From NCBI RefSeq assembly GCF_000720765.1, contig NZ_JODC01000037.1, positions 1 through 64,000 on the forward strand: DNA of 64,000 nucleotides, in the 5' to 3' direction. The notes beneath the pieces were generated by a model that had not been told where the DNA came from, did not search any database, and saw only the letters and a list, made by a program, of their open reading frames with translations. Position numbers and translations under genes: made by a program. This document shows positions 24,964 to 34,586 of this stretch, piece by piece. Each line of letters opens with the position of its first letter. Position 1 is the stretch's first letter. Origin of the DNA: Streptomyces sp. NRRL S-646. GTDB taxonomy: Bacteria > Actinomycetota > Actinomycetes > Streptomycetales > Streptomycetaceae.

Positions 24964-26625
24964 CTACGCGTCGTACACGTCGGCCTTCTTCGGCGTCGGG
25001 TCCTGGACCTGGGTGCTCAGGAATGCCGACCTCGTGCCGAACTTCTCCGTGTCCACGCCGTTCTCATCGAGGACCCGTATCGCCGCCGCGTGCACCACCC
25101 GCAGCACCGGCGTGGCGGCGCGAAGGGCGTCGTCGGCCATGAAGCGGTGGCGCCAGGGCTGGTCGGCCCAGGCGTGGCGGAGGCCGAAGGGCTCGGGCAG
25201 GGCTATCGTGCCGCCCAGCCAGTTCAGCAGGGGCGGGTACCAGGAGAGCGGGGCGCGGACGGCCAGTCGTACGACCTCGTCGGTGGTGACCAGCGGAAGG
25301 GCCACCTTCCGGGTCTCCCACGGCTTGAACGACTTCTGGACCTCCTTCGTCGGCGCCTCGGGCTTGCTGGTGAACAGGGAGTTCACGGGACCGAGCGCAT
25401 GCCCGGTGACCTCGATGCGCAGCGTCTCGTGCAGCACGGTCACGGTGATCATCATGGTGATGATCAGCTGCCCGTCCCACAGGGTCCACTGCACGCCCAG
25501 GTAGTGCCGGTCGCCCGCGCCGAACTGCTGCTTGTTGCAGATGTCCTGTATCGCGTGGGACTTCACCTGGTACGCGTCCACGTCCGTGCCCTCGGGCCGG
25601 GCCACCTCCTTCGCGCCCTCGCCGATCGGCGTGACGATCCAGTGCCGTACGGAAGGGGTCGGGAAGCCGCCGGTGTTCAGCGTGTTCCGCTCCAGCATGC
25701 GCAGCTGGTCGTGGATCGAGCGGATGACGTCCCAGCTGCGGAAGGGGTGGATCTCCCGGGTCGGGTCGGCGGGCACCAGGTCCTCCGCGAGCTGCCAGCT
25801 GCCCCAGCGGGTGCCCATCCCGAGGATGCCCTTGGGGCCGGCGTAGAACACGGAGTTGGACTGCTGCTCGGCGCTCAGCTTGGCCAGCGACTGGCGCAGC
25901 AGGTCGGCCTTCGTCTCGCCCGGGCTGGTCGGCACCGCCTCGGGCACCTTGGCCCCGATGCTGCTGCCCGCCAGCAGACTGTCCCAGCGCTCGCGCAGAT
26001 CCTTCGCCGTACGCTCGCAGATCTGCCTGGCCCAGAACCAGCCGATAACCGGCATGATCACCGAGGCCCGGGCATACCAGGCCCAGAAGCCCGTGAACGG
26101 CATGCGGATCAGGAAGATCACGGCGAGGGCTCCCACCGCCACCAGCAGGGTGGTGGCCAGCGCCCCGGCCCGCTTGTCGTCACGCTTGGCGACGGTGGTC
26201 CGGATCGAGAAGACCAGCAGCCAGACGAGGAGCCCCGGCAGGAACAGCAGGCCGCACAGCACCATCACGATGCTCAGCAGATTGTCGCGGTCCTTGCGGA
26301 TGTTGTTCGCGGCCAGGCAGTGCTCGACGACGACCGGGGGCTCGGCGCCGAAGGACTGGATGAGCGGCTTGCGGCCGGACCCCACCATGCGGTCCACTAC
26401 CGCCCGCGAGAAGGCCTCACCCAGGTTGGGCCGGAATATCCTCGCCCACTTCAGGCCGGGTTTGACGGTGGTCTGGTGCCACTCGTTGTCGGCCTTCTTG
26501 ATGTCCGCGACCGGGTTGTCCCGGTAGGCCGCCGAGGCCAGCGCGAACGTCGCCGTCTGGCCCTCGTTGCCGGTGCGCGGCACCTGAGGGCCGAAGATGT
26601 CCCCGTAGCCGCTCTCAACGGTCAT
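24964..26625 (-). CDS. Membrane-anchored protein of unknown function
   Basis: A 553-residue protein. Two or three hydrophobic segments lie between about residues 115 and 200 (SIVMVLCGLLFLPGLLVWLL, then ALATTLLVAVGALAVIFLI), flanked by polar domains on both sides. The large C-terminal domain has beta-rich stretches such as QLIITMMITVTVLHETLRIEV. The ATG at 26625 has GGGGGGCGGGA before it. No known motif is recognised. It is convergent with the HIT gene and has no operon partner. Confidence 0.78.
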   Translation of the reverse strand: MTVESGYGDIFGPQVPRTGNEGQTATFALASAAYRDNPVADIKKADNEWHQTTVKPGLKWARIFRPNLGEAFSRAVVDRMVGSGRKPLIQSFGAEPPVVVEHCLAANNIRKDRDNLLSIVMVLCGLLFLPGLLVWLLVFSIRTTVAKRDDKRAGALATTLLVAVGALAVIFLIRMPFTGFWAWYARASVIMPVIGWFWARQICERTAKDLRERWDSLLAGSSIGAKVPEAVPTSPGETKADLLRQSLAKLSAEQQSNSVFYAGPKGILGMGTRWGSWQLAEDLVPADPTREIHPFRSWDVIRSIHDQLRMLERNTLNTGGFPTPSVRHWIVTPIGEGAKEVARPEGTDVDAYQVKSHAIQDICNKQQFGAGDRHYLGVQWTLWDGQLIITMMITVTVLHETLRIEVTGHALGPVNSLFTSKPEAPTKEVQKSFKPWETRKVALPLVTTDEVVRLAVRAPLSWYPPLLNWLGGTIALPEPFGLRHAWADQPWRHRFMADDALRAATPVLRVVHAAAIRVLDENGVDTEKFGTRSAFLSTQVQDPTPKKADVYDA

Positions 26626-26840
26626 TCCCGCCCCCCGATCGCCGCCGGCCTCGCTTCTGCGGCTTTCCCGACTTCCTTGCTCCGCACACCTGTTGATCAA
26701 GCCGGCACAGTGATCCCGTCACAACTTGATCAGGCCATCAGCGTATCCGCAGGCACCGACATTCGTCGGCGGACGGCCGAAGCCGCCCGCCGACGGAGGG
26801 GAGCGTTCCACAAAAGCGACTTGGAAGCGCCCGGCGCCAA

Positions 26841-29039
26841 CTACGAGGCGTCGCGCGCCTCTTCACGAATCCTTTCTGCGATCTGCGGGGGCATCGGCTC
26901 GTGTCGTGCGTAGGAGCGGTTGAAGCGGGCGGTGCCGTGCGACATGGACCGGAGGTCGATGGCGTACCGCCCGATCTCGATCTCGGGCACCTCGGCCCGG
27001 ATGAGTGTCCGGCCGCCGGTGGTCTGTTCCGTGCCCAGCACCCGGCCGCGCCGTCCGGACAGGTCGCTCATCACGGCGCCCACGTAGTCGTCGCCGACCA
27101 GGACGGTCACCTCGGCCACCGGTTCCAGCAGGTGGATCTTCACGTCGGCCGCCGCCTCCCGCAGTGCCAGCGCGCCGGCCGTCTGGAAGGCCGCGTCCGA
27201 GGAGTCCACGGAGTGCGCCTTGCCGTCCAGCAGGGTCACCCGGACGTCGATGAGCGGATAGCCCGCGGCAACTCCCTTGGCCGCCTGGGCCCTTATGCCC
27301 TTCTCGACCGACGGGATGAACTGCCGCGGCACCGCGCCGCCGACCACCTTGTCCACGAACTCGATGCCCGAGCCGCCCGGCAGCGGCTCCACCTCGATCT
27401 CGCAGATCGCGAACTGCCCGTGCCCGCCGGACTGCTTCACATGCCGGCCACGCCCCGCCGCCTTGCCCGCGAACGTCTCCCGCAGGGAGACCTTGTGCGG
27501 TACGACGTCGACCTGGACGCCGTAGCGGCTGCGCAGCCGTTCCAGCGCGACGTCCGCGTGCGCCTCGCCCAGGCACCACAGCACCACCTGGTGGGTGTCC
27601 TGGTTCTGCTCGAGCCGCATGGTCGGATCCTCGGCGACCAGCCGGGAAAGACCCTGCGAGAGCTTGTCCTCGTCCGCTTTGCTGTGCGCCTCGATGGCGA
27701 GCGGCAGCAGCGGGTCGGGCATCTGCCAAGGCTCCATGAGCAGCGGGTCGTCCTTGGCCGAGAGGGTGTCTCCGGTCTCCGCGCGGTTCAGCTTCGCCAC
27801 ACACACCAGGTCGCCCGCGATGGCGTGCGTCACGGTGCGCTGCTGTTTGCCGAAGGGGGTGGAGAGCGCGCCGATGCGCTCGTCGACGTCGTGGTCCTCG
27901 TGCCCGCGGTCCGCGAGCCCGTGCCCGGACACGTGCACCGTCTCGTCGGGGCGCAGCGTGCCGGAGAAGACACGGACCATGGAGACCCGGCCGACGTAGG
28001 GGTCGGAAGCCGTCCGTACGACCTCGGCGACCAGTGGGCCGTCCGTGTCGCAGGCCTTCAGCTCGCGCGGCTTGCCGTCGATCGTGGTGACACCGGGCGT
28101 GGGGTGCTCGAACGGCGTCGGGAAGCCGCCCGTGACCAGCTCAAGCAGCTCGACGGTGCCGAGGCCCTGCCGTGCGCCGTCGGCCGCGGGGGCGGCGGCC
28201 AGGACCGGGAAGAAGACCCCGCGTGCGACGGCCCGCTCCAGGTCCTCGACGAGCGTCTTGAAGTCGATCTGCTCGCCGCCCAGATAGCGGTCCATGAGGG
28301 TCTCGTCCTCGCTCTCCGAGATGATCCCCTCGATCAGCCGGTTGCGGGCCTCCTCGATCTGAGGCAGCTGGTCCTCGCCCGGCTCCGACTCCTTGCGCTC
28401 GCCGGACGAGTAGTCGAAGAGTTTCTGCGAGAGCAGCCCGGTCAGCCCCGTGACGGGCGCGTGCCCGTCCGGACCCTGCGGGCCGTGCAGCGGCAGGTAG
28501 AGCGGGAGCACGGCGTCGGGGTCGTCCGCGCCGAAGGCCTCCGCGCAGGTCCGCGTCATCTCGTCGAAGTCCGCCCGGGCGGCCTCCAGATGGGTGATCA
28601 CGATCGCTCGTGGCATGCCGACGGCCGCGCACTCCTCCCACACCATGCGGGTCGAGCCGTCCACCCCGTCGGAGGCCGAGACGACGAAAAGGGCCGCGTC
28701 CGCCGCTCGCAGACCGGCCCGCAGCTCCCCGACGAAGTCGGCGTATCCGGGAGTGTCGAGAAGATTGACCTTGATGCCGTCCCATTCGACCGGCACCAGG
28801 GAGAGCTGTACCGAGCGTTGCTGCCGGTGCTCGATCTCGTCGTAGTCGGAGACGGTGCCGCCGTCCTCCACGCGGCCCGCCCGGTTCACTGCTCCCGCGG
28901 TGAGCGCGAGAGCTTCCACCAATGTCGTCTTGCCCGATCCGGAGTGGCCGACCAGCACCACATTCCGTACGGACGCGGGGTGGTCGGCCGCTGTTGCCCT
29001 GCCGGCGGCTCCGGGGTGTGCGCTTGCCTTGTCGCCCAT
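26841..29039 (-). CDS. Elongation factor G-like GTPase (EF-G2 type)
   Basis: A 732-residue translation-factor paralogue. P-loop GHSGSGKT (31-38) and DTPGY (95-99) are intact, and domains II-V follow, with the EF-G C-terminal pattern LSGRRGRVLGTE and DLRSMSHGTARFNRSY. The guanine-specificity motif, normally NKxD, reads THLE at about 149-152, which is degenerate. The class is not the essential translocase; roles in ribosome recycling or stress have been proposed. GGGAGG lies 7 bases before the ATG at 29039. A 281-base gap separates it from the divergent phosphoinositide operon. Confidence 0.87.
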   Translation of the reverse strand: MGDKASAHPGAAGRATAADHPASVRNVVLVGHSGSGKTTLVEALALTAGAVNRAGRVEDGGTVSDYDEIEHRQQRSVQLSLVPVEWDGIKVNLLDTPGYADFVGELRAGLRAADAALFVVSASDGVDGSTRMVWEECAAVGMPRAIVITHLEAARADFDEMTRTCAEAFGADDPDAVLPLYLPLHGPQGPDGHAPVTGLTGLLSQKLFDYSSGERKESEPGEDQLPQIEEARNRLIEGIISESEDETLMDRYLGGEQIDFKTLVEDLERAVARGVFFPVLAAAPAADGARQGLGTVELLELVTGGFPTPFEHPTPGVTTIDGKPRELKACDTDGPLVAEVVRTASDPYVGRVSMVRVFSGTLRPDETVHVSGHGLADRGHEDHDVDERIGALSTPFGKQQRTVTHAIAGDLVCVAKLNRAETGDTLSAKDDPLLMEPWQMPDPLLPLAIEAHSKADEDKLSQGLSRLVAEDPTMRLEQNQDTHQVVLWCLGEAHADVALERLRSRYGVQVDVVPHKVSLRETFAGKAAGRGRHVKQSGGHGQFAICEIEVEPLPGGSGIEFVDKVVGGAVPRQFIPSVEKGIRAQAAKGVAAGYPLIDVRVTLLDGKAHSVDSSDAAFQTAGALALREAAADVKIHLLEPVAEVTVLVGDDYVGAVMSDLSGRRGRVLGTEQTTGGRTLIRAEVPEIEIGRYAIDLRSMSHGTARFNRSYARHEPMPPQIAERIREEARDAS

Positions 29040-29321
29040 GGCCTTGCCTCCCGTGCACGGTGAGGTCACTGTGGGCGCGGGCATGCCGGGCCGCGTGCGG
29101 TGGCGGCTCCGATGACGCCCGCGGTCCTTCGAGCTTTCCACTCTCGTCACGGTGCGTCCATACGACGGACGTGATCGCGCCGCCCGCCGCCGGTCCGGGC
29201 CGTCCGCCGGATCTCGCCACAGACGTCCGGGTGCCCGGCAGTCGCACACGCGCGCGCCTGGCTACGATGGGCCAGCCGGAGGCCAGCAGGGGCCGCGGCC
29301 ACACCGACCGTCGGGAAGGCC

Positions 29322-30002
29322 ATGCTGAACAAGTACGCGCGTGCATTCTTCACGCGTGTCCTCACGCCGTTCGCCGCGTTTCTCATCCGCCGGGGCGTCA
29401 GCCCCGACACGGTCACGCTCCTCGGCACCGCCGGGGTGATCGCGGGCGCGCTGGTCTTCTACCCCCGGGGGGAGTTCTTCTGGGGCACGGTCGTGATCAC
29501 GCTGTTCGTGTTCTCCGACCTCGTCGACGGCAACATGGCCCGCCAGCTGGGCCGCACCAGCCGCTGGGGCGCCTTCCTGGACTCCACGCTCGACCGGGTG
29601 GCCGACGGCGCGATCTTCGGCGGCTTCGCCCTCTGGTACGCGGGGAGCGGCAACGACAACGTCCTGTGCGCCGTCTCGATCTTCTGCCTGGCCAGCGGCC
29701 AGGTGGTGTCGTACACCAAGGCCCGCGGCGAGTCGATCGGCCTGCCGGTCGCCGTCAACGGGCTCGTCGAGCGCGCCGAGCGCCTGGTCATCTCACTGGT
29801 CGCGGCCGGGTTCGCCGGACTGCACAAGTTCGGTGTACCGGGCATCCAGTACCTGCTGCCGGTCGCCCTGTGGATCGTCGCAGTCGGCAGCCTGGTCACG
29901 CTGATCCAGCGGGTGGTAACCGTCCGTCGCGAGTCGGCGGAGGCGGAGGCCGCGGCGGCCGCCCCGGAGAACGCCTCACAGGGCAGCGAGGCGGCGAAGT
30001 GA
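29322..30002 (+). CDS. pgsA: Phosphatidylinositol-phosphate synthase (CDP-alcohol phosphatidyltransferase)
   Basis: A 226-residue membrane enzyme. The CDP-alcohol phosphatidyltransferase motif is complete: D66-x2-D69-G70-x2-A73-R74-x8-G83-x3-D87-x3-D91. About six hydrophobic segments follow. It should join CDP-diacylglycerol and inositol-1-phosphate into phosphatidylinositol phosphate. Overlap with a PatA-type acyltransferase and then pimA makes the first-step role in PIM synthesis firm. The C-terminal tail is Glu/Ala rich. Confidence 0.9.
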   Translation: MLNKYARAFFTRVLTPFAAFLIRRGVSPDTVTLLGTAGVIAGALVFYPRGEFFWGTVVITLFVFSDLVDGNMARQLGRTSRWGAFLDSTLDRVADGAIFGGFALWYAGSGNDNVLCAVSIFCLASGQVVSYTKARGESIGLPVAVNGLVERAERLVISLVAAGFAGLHKFGVPGIQYLLPVALWIVAVGSLVTLIQRVVTVRRESAEAEAAAAAPENASQGSEAAK

Positions 30003-30928
30003 GCCCCCGCGATCAGCTGACGGACGCGCTGTACGGCCTCGGCTGGGGCACCGTCAAGAAGCTCCCGGAGCCCGTCGCCGTCCGGCTCGGCCGCTCCATC
30101 GCCGACCTCGTCTGGAAGCAGCGCGGCAAGGGCGTGCAGCGCCTGGAGAGCAACTACGCGCGCGTGGTGCCCGATGCGAGCCCCGAGCGCCTCGCCGAGC
30201 TCTCGCGCGCGGGCATGCGCTCGTACCTTCGCTACTGGATGGAGTCGTTCCGGCTCCCGGCCTGGAGCGCCGAGCGGATAAAGGGCGGCTTCGACCCCAA
30301 GGACGTGCACTACCTGACCGACGGGATCGCCTCCGACCAGGGCGTCATCCTGGCGCTCCCGCACATGGCCAACTGGGACCTCGCCGGTGCCTGGGTCACC
30401 ACCAAGCTGGAGACGCCGTTCACGACGGTCGCCGAGCGCCTGAAGCCCGAGACCCTCTACGACCGTTTCGTCGCCTACCGCGAGGGCCTCGGCATGGAGG
30501 TCCTGCCGCACAGCGGCGGCACCGCCTTCGGCACGCTCGCCCGGCGGCTGCGCGACGGCGGCCTGGTCTGCCTGGTCGCCGAGCGCGACCTGTCGTCCTC
30601 GGGCGTCGAGGTCGAGTTCTTCGGCGAGGCCACCCGGATGCCGGCCGGCCCCGCCCTCCTCGCCCAGCAGACCGGCGCACTGCTCCTGCCGGTCACGCTC
30701 TGGTACGACGAGTCGCCCGTCATGCAGGGGCGTGTGCACCCGCCGGTCGAGGTACCCGAGACAGGTAGCCGGGCCGAAAAGACGTCTGTCATGACACAGG
30801 CGCTGGCCGATGCCTTCGCCACCGGGATCGCCGACCATCCGGAGGACTGGCACATGCTCCAGCGCTTGTGGCTCAAGGATCTCGATCCCGCGAAGAAACC
30901 CCCGGCTCCCGAGAAGGGCACGTCGTGA
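29999..30928 (+). CDS. patA: Phosphatidylinositol mannoside acyltransferase
   Basis: A 309-residue membrane-associated acyltransferase of the LpxL/HtrB family. PHMANWDLAG gives the catalytic H122-x4-D127 pair, and ERDLSSSGVEVEFFG is a typical second block. It is expected to acylate the mannose of phosphatidylinositol mannoside. The GTG start overlaps the pgsA stop (GTGA), and its own stop overlaps the pimA GTG, making a tightly coupled three-gene operon. Confidence 0.9.
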   Translation: MSPRDQLTDALYGLGWGTVKKLPEPVAVRLGRSIADLVWKQRGKGVQRLESNYARVVPDASPERLAELSRAGMRSYLRYWMESFRLPAWSAERIKGGFDPKDVHYLTDGIASDQGVILALPHMANWDLAGAWVTTKLETPFTTVAERLKPETLYDRFVAYREGLGMEVLPHSGGTAFGTLARRLRDGGLVCLVAERDLSSSGVEVEFFGEATRMPAGPALLAQQTGALLLPVTLWYDESPVMQGRVHPPVEVPETGSRAEKTSVMTQALADAFATGIADHPEDWHMLQRLWLKDLDPAKKPPAPEKGTS

Positions 30929-32094
30929 GGATCGGCATCGTCTGCCCGTACTCCTGGGACGTGCCGGGCGGCGTCCAGTTCCACATCCGCGACCTCGCCG
31001 AGTACTTCATCCGCCTGGGCCACGAGGTGTCGGTCCTGGCTCCCGCCGACGACGACACGCCCCTGCCGCCGTACGTCGTCTCGGCCGGACGCGCGGTCCC
31101 GGTGCCGTACAACGGCTCGGTGGCCCGGCTGAACTTCGGGTTCCTGAGCGCCGCCCGGGTCCGGCGCTGGCTGCACGACGGCGGGTTCGACGTCGTCCAC
31201 ATCCACGAGCCGACCTCGCCGTCGCTCGGCCTGCTGACCTGCTGGGCGGCGTCGGGTCCGATCGTGGCCACCTTCCACACCTCCAACCCGCGCTCGCGGG
31301 CGATGATCGCCGCCTACTCGATCCTCCAGGCGGCCCTGGAGAAGATCAGCGCCCGGATCGCGGTGAGCGAGTACGCCCGCCGCACCCTGGTGGAACACCT
31401 CGGTGGCGACGCGGTCGTCATCCCGAACGGCGTCGACGTCGACTTCTTCGCCCGGGCCAAGCCCAAGGAGGAGTGGCAGGGCGACACCATCGGCTTCATC
31501 GGTCGCATCGACGAGCCCCGCAAGGGCCTGCCCGTGCTGATGAAGGCGCTGCCCAGGATCCTCGCCGAGCGCCCGAAGGCCCGGCTGCTGGTCGCCGGGC
31601 GCGGGGACGAGGAGGAGGCGGTCGAGTCGCTGCCCGCCGAACTGCGCGCGCGCGTGGAGTTCCTCGGCATGGTCAGCGACGAGGACAAGGCCCGCTTCCT
31701 GCGCAGCGTCGACCTGTACGTGGCGCCGAACACCGGCGGCGAGAGCTTCGGCATCATCCTCGTCGAGGCCATGTCCGCCGGCGCTCCCGTCCTCGCCTCC
31801 GACCTGGACGCCTTCGCCCAGGTCCTGGACCAGGGCGCGGCGGGCGAGCTGTTCGCCAACGAGGACTCCGACGCCCTGGCCGAGGCGGCTCTGCGGCTGC
31901 TGGGGGACCCGGAGCGCCGGGCCGAGCTGCGGGAGCGCGGGAGCGCCCACGTACGGCGCTTCGACTGGTCGACGGTCGGGGCGGACATCCTGTCGGTGTA
32001 CGAGACGGTGACGGCGGGAGCGGCTGCGGTCGCGGCGGCGGAGGACGAGCGGGGGCCGGGGCTGCGGTCGCGGTTGGGTCTGGCGCGGGACTGA
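30925..32094 (+). CDS. pimA: Phosphatidylinositol alpha-mannosyltransferase
   Basis: A 389-residue GT4-family (GT-B) glycosyltransferase. The N-terminal domain starts MRIGIVCPYSWDVPGGVQFH, with GGV the nucleotide-proximal loop, and the C-terminal domain has GFIGRIDEPRKG and NTGGESFGIILVEAMSAG, the GPGTE-like E-x7-E signature that holds the donor. It transfers the first mannose from GDP-mannose to phosphatidylinositol on the cytoplasmic face. The coupled pgsA and patA genes fix the pathway. Confidence 0.92.
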   Translation: MRIGIVCPYSWDVPGGVQFHIRDLAEYFIRLGHEVSVLAPADDDTPLPPYVVSAGRAVPVPYNGSVARLNFGFLSAARVRRWLHDGGFDVVHIHEPTSPSLGLLTCWAASGPIVATFHTSNPRSRAMIAAYSILQAALEKISARIAVSEYARRTLVEHLGGDAVVIPNGVDVDFFARAKPKEEWQGDTIGFIGRIDEPRKGLPVLMKALPRILAERPKARLLVAGRGDEEEAVESLPAELRARVEFLGMVSDEDKARFLRSVDLYVAPNTGGESFGIILVEAMSAGAPVLASDLDAFAQVLDQGAAGELFANEDSDALAEAALRLLGDPERRAELRERGSAHVRRFDWSTVGADILSVYETVTAGAAAVAAAEDERGPGLRSRLGLARD

Positions 32095-32096
32095 CG

Positions 32097-32202
32097 GTTC
32101 TTTCGAACGCCGGTCAGGAATTCTCAGCCCGTACGGCGTTGAGGACGAGGCCCGTTCAGGGCCGAAGCGGGGGTCCGGGGGCGGTAGCCCCCGGGCACGG
32201 TG
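32097..32202. repeat. Dispersed intergenic repeat, family B copy 1
   Basis: Contains TTCTCAGCCCGTACGGCGTTGAGGACGAGG-type sequence (a divergent half of a palindrome), then CCGTTCAGGGCCGAAGCGGG and a hairpin CCGGGGGC-GGTA-GCCCCCGG (32176-32195). The same order of blocks occurs at 49577-49690. Lying right after pimA, it probably ends that operon. Confidence 0.6.
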
Positions 32203-32257
32203 ACGCCAACGCCCCGCACGTCACACGCCGAACCAGCGGCGCGTAACGTTGCCGCCC

Positions 32258-32800
32258 GTGACCGCAACCCTCATCTGGATCCTCGTCGCGCTCCTCGCGA
32301 TCGGCTTGTACCTGAGCTGGACGGCGGGCCGCCTGGACCGGCTGCACGCCCGCATCGACGCCGCACGGGCCGCGCTCGACGCACAGCTGCTGCGCAGGGC
32401 CTCCGTGGCCCAGGAACTCGCCACCTCCAGCGTCCTCGACCCGGCGGCGTCGATCGTCCTGTACGAGGCGGCGCACGCCGCGCGGCAGGCCGAGGAGGAG
32501 CAACGGGAGGTCGCCGAGAGCGAGTTGAGCCAGGCGCTGCGGGCCGTCTTCGCGGAGGCGCAGCAGGTGGAGGCGGTCCGCGAGGCACCGGGCGGGGAAG
32601 CGGCCGCCCACGAGCTCACCGAGGCCGTACGCCGGGTCCCGATGGCCCGCCGCTTCCACAACGACGCGGTGGGCGCGGCCCGCCGTCTGCGCGAACACCG
32701 CAAGGTCCGCTGGTTCCGCCTGGCCGGCCACGCCCCCTTCCCCATGGCCTTCGAGATGGACGACGAGCCCCCGGCGGCACTGGCCGACCGCGCGGCCTAG
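32258..32800 (+). CDS. LemA-like membrane-anchored protein
   Basis: A 180-residue protein with one N-terminal membrane helix (TLIWILVALLAIGLYLSW) followed by coiled helices. The C-terminal stretch ARRFHNDAVGAARRLREHRK resembles the Y-N-D-A-V signature of the LemA family, and an A-G-H-A-P-F-P-M-A-F-E segment corresponds to its GF-x-yF-E end. LemA proteins are four-helix bundles tethered to the membrane, role unknown. The GTG at 32258 is preferred over the upstream ATG because the latter reads into the repeat-like region. Confidence 0.6.
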   Translation: MTATLIWILVALLAIGLYLSWTAGRLDRLHARIDAARAALDAQLLRRASVAQELATSSVLDPAASIVLYEAAHAARQAEEEQREVAESELSQALRAVFAEAQQVEAVREAPGGEAAAHELTEAVRRVPMARRFHNDAVGAARRLREHRKVRWFRLAGHAPFPMAFEMDDEPPAALADRAA

Positions 32801-32926
32801 GAAACCGCCGGCCATGACTGGGTGCCGGTTCTGATGCCGGCCGGGCCGGGCGTTCTCGTGCGGGAGAACTCCGACTGAGGCGCCGGCCGAGGGGCGCCGG
32901 GGGAGAAAAGGATCCACCGGCTTCTC

Positions 32927-32951
32927 ATTGGCCCTTGCTGTGGACTGGCCC
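32927..32951. promoter_or_regulatory. Direct repeats upstream of pdxS
   Basis: ATTGGCCC (32927-32934) and ACTGGCCC (32944-32951) form a direct repeat with 17-base period, 57 bases before the pdxS start. PdxR-type MocR regulators bind direct repeats upstream of pdxST in other actinobacteria, so this is a reasonable candidate operator. No regulator gene is close by. Confidence 0.35.
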
Positions 32952-33007
32952 ATTCACGTTTCCTCGGTGCTTGCAGCAGCCCTCTTTCACTTCAGTGAGG
33001 TCAACCC

Positions 33008-33919
33008 GTGTCCAGCACGCTCTCCGAAAACCAGGCCCCCGAGACCGGCACCGCGCGCGTGAAGCGCGGAATGGCCGAGCAGCTCAAGGGTGGCGTGATC
33101 ATGGACGTCGTCACGCCGGAGCAGGCGAAGATCGCCGAGGACGCGGGCGCCGTCGCCGTCATGGCCCTGGAGCGGGTCCCGGCCGACATCCGCAAGGACG
33201 GCGGCGTGGCCCGGATGTCCGACCCGGACATGATCGAGGGCATCATCGAGGCCGTCTCCATCCCGGTCATGGCCAAGTCCCGCATCGGCCACTTCGTCGA
33301 GGCCCAGGTGCTGCAGTCCCTCGGCGTCGACTACATCGACGAGTCCGAGGTCCTCACCCCGGCCGACGAGGTCAACCACTCCGACAAGTGGGCGTTCACC
33401 ACCCCCTTCGTCTGCGGTGCCACCAACCTGGGCGAGGCCCTGCGCCGTATCGCCGAGGGCGCGGCCATGATCCGCTCCAAGGGTGAGGCCGGCACCGGCA
33501 ACGTCGTCGAGGCCGTCCGCCACCTGCGCCAGATCAAGAACGAGATCGCCAGGCTGCGCGGCTTCGACAACAACGAGCTGTACGCCGCCGCCAAGGACCT
33601 GCGCGCCCCGTACGAGCTGGTCAAGGAGGTCGCCGAGCTCGGCAAGCTCCCGGTGGTGCTGTTCTCCGCCGGTGGCGTCGCCACCCCCGCCGACGCCGCG
33701 CTGATGCGCCAGCTCGGCGCCGAGGGCGTCTTCGTCGGCTCCGGCATCTTCAAGTCCGGCGACCCGGCCAAGCGCGCCGCGGCCATCGTCAAGGCGACCA
33801 CCTTCTACGACGACCCCAAGATCATCGCGGACGCGTCCCGCAACCTCGGCGAGGCCATGGTCGGCATCAACTGCGACACCCTCCCCGAGGCCGAGCGCTA
33901 CGCCAACCGCGGCTGGTAA
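33008..33919 (+). CDS. pdxS: Pyridoxal 5'-phosphate synthase subunit PdxS
   Basis: A 303-residue (beta/alpha)8 synthase subunit, highly conserved. [20 protein letters not shown] opens the barrel, and catalytic lysines lie in VIMDV... and in [33 protein letters not shown] is the phosphate loop. It condenses ribose 5-phosphate, glyceraldehyde 3-phosphate and ammonia from PdxT into pyridoxal phosphate. The GTG start follows GTGAGG at 7 bases. Its pdxT partner is 13 bases downstream. Confidence 0.97.
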   Translation: MSSTLSENQAPETGTARVKRGMAEQLKGGVIMDVVTPEQAKIAEDAGAVAVMALERVPADIRKDGGVARMSDPDMIEGIIEAVSIPVMAKSRIGHFVEAQVLQSLGVDYIDESEVLTPADEVNHSDKWAFTTPFVCGATNLGEALRRIAEGAAMIRSKGEAGTGNVVEAVRHLRQIKNEIARLRGFDNNELYAAAKDLRAPYELVKEVAELGKLPVVLFSAGGVATPADAALMRQLGAEGVFVGSGIFKSGDPAKRAAAIVKATTFYDDPKIIADASRNLGEAMVGINCDTLPEAERYANRGW

Positions 33920-33932
33920 GGCACTGGATCAC

Positions 33933-34538
33933 ATGAACACCCCCGTCATAGGCGTCCTGGCCCTCCAGGGCGACGTACGGGAGCACCTCATCGCCCTGGC
34001 CGCGGCCGACGCCGTGGCCAGGCCGGTCAGGCGCCCCGAGGAGCTCGCCGAGGTGGACGGCCTGGTCATCCCCGGCGGCGAGTCCACCACCATCTCCAAG
34101 CTGGCCGTCCTCTTCGGCGTGATGGACCCGCTACGCGCGCGCGTGCGTGACGGAATGCCCGTCTACGGCACCTGCGCGGGCATGATCATGCTCGCCGACA
34201 AGATCCTCGACCCGCGCTCCGGCCAGGAGACCATCGGCGGCATCGACATGATCGTGCGCCGCAACGCGTTCGGGCGGCAGAACGAGTCCTTCGAAGCGGC
34301 GGTCGACGTCCGGGGCGTCGAGGGCGATCCTGTAGAGGGCGTATTCATCCGCGCCCCCTGGGTGGAGTCCGTCGGTGCCGAGACCGAGGTGCTCGCCGAG
34401 CACGAGGGCCACATCGTCGCGGTCCGCCAGGGCAACGCGCTCGCCACGTCGTTCCACCCGGAACTGACCGGCGACCACCGCGTGCACTCCCTGTTCGTCG
34501 ACCTGGTGCGCGCGTACCGGACAGCGGAGTCCTTGTAG
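33933..34538 (+). CDS. pdxT: Pyridoxal 5'-phosphate synthase glutaminase subunit PdxT
   Basis: A 201-residue class I glutamine amidotransferase. [10 protein letters not shown] (48-57), the nucleophile C81 in GTCAGM, and the C-terminal [11 protein letters not shown] triad residues are all present. It hydrolyses glutamine and channels ammonia to PdxS. The start is ATG at 33933, with GGCACTGG before it. Both genes are in the same short operon, as is usual in actinobacteria. Confidence 0.97.
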   Translation: MNTPVIGVLALQGDVREHLIALAAADAVARPVRRPEELAEVDGLVIPGGESTTISKLAVLFGVMDPLRARVRDGMPVYGTCAGMIMLADKILDPRSGQETIGGIDMIVRRNAFGRQNESFEAAVDVRGVEGDPVEGVFIRAPWVESVGAETEVLAEHEGHIVAVRQGNALATSFHPELTGDHRVHSLFVDLVRAYRTAESL

Positions 34539-34586
34539 GATCTCTGGCGTTCGTTCATAGATGGGTTACGCGAAGGAGACAGGCAG

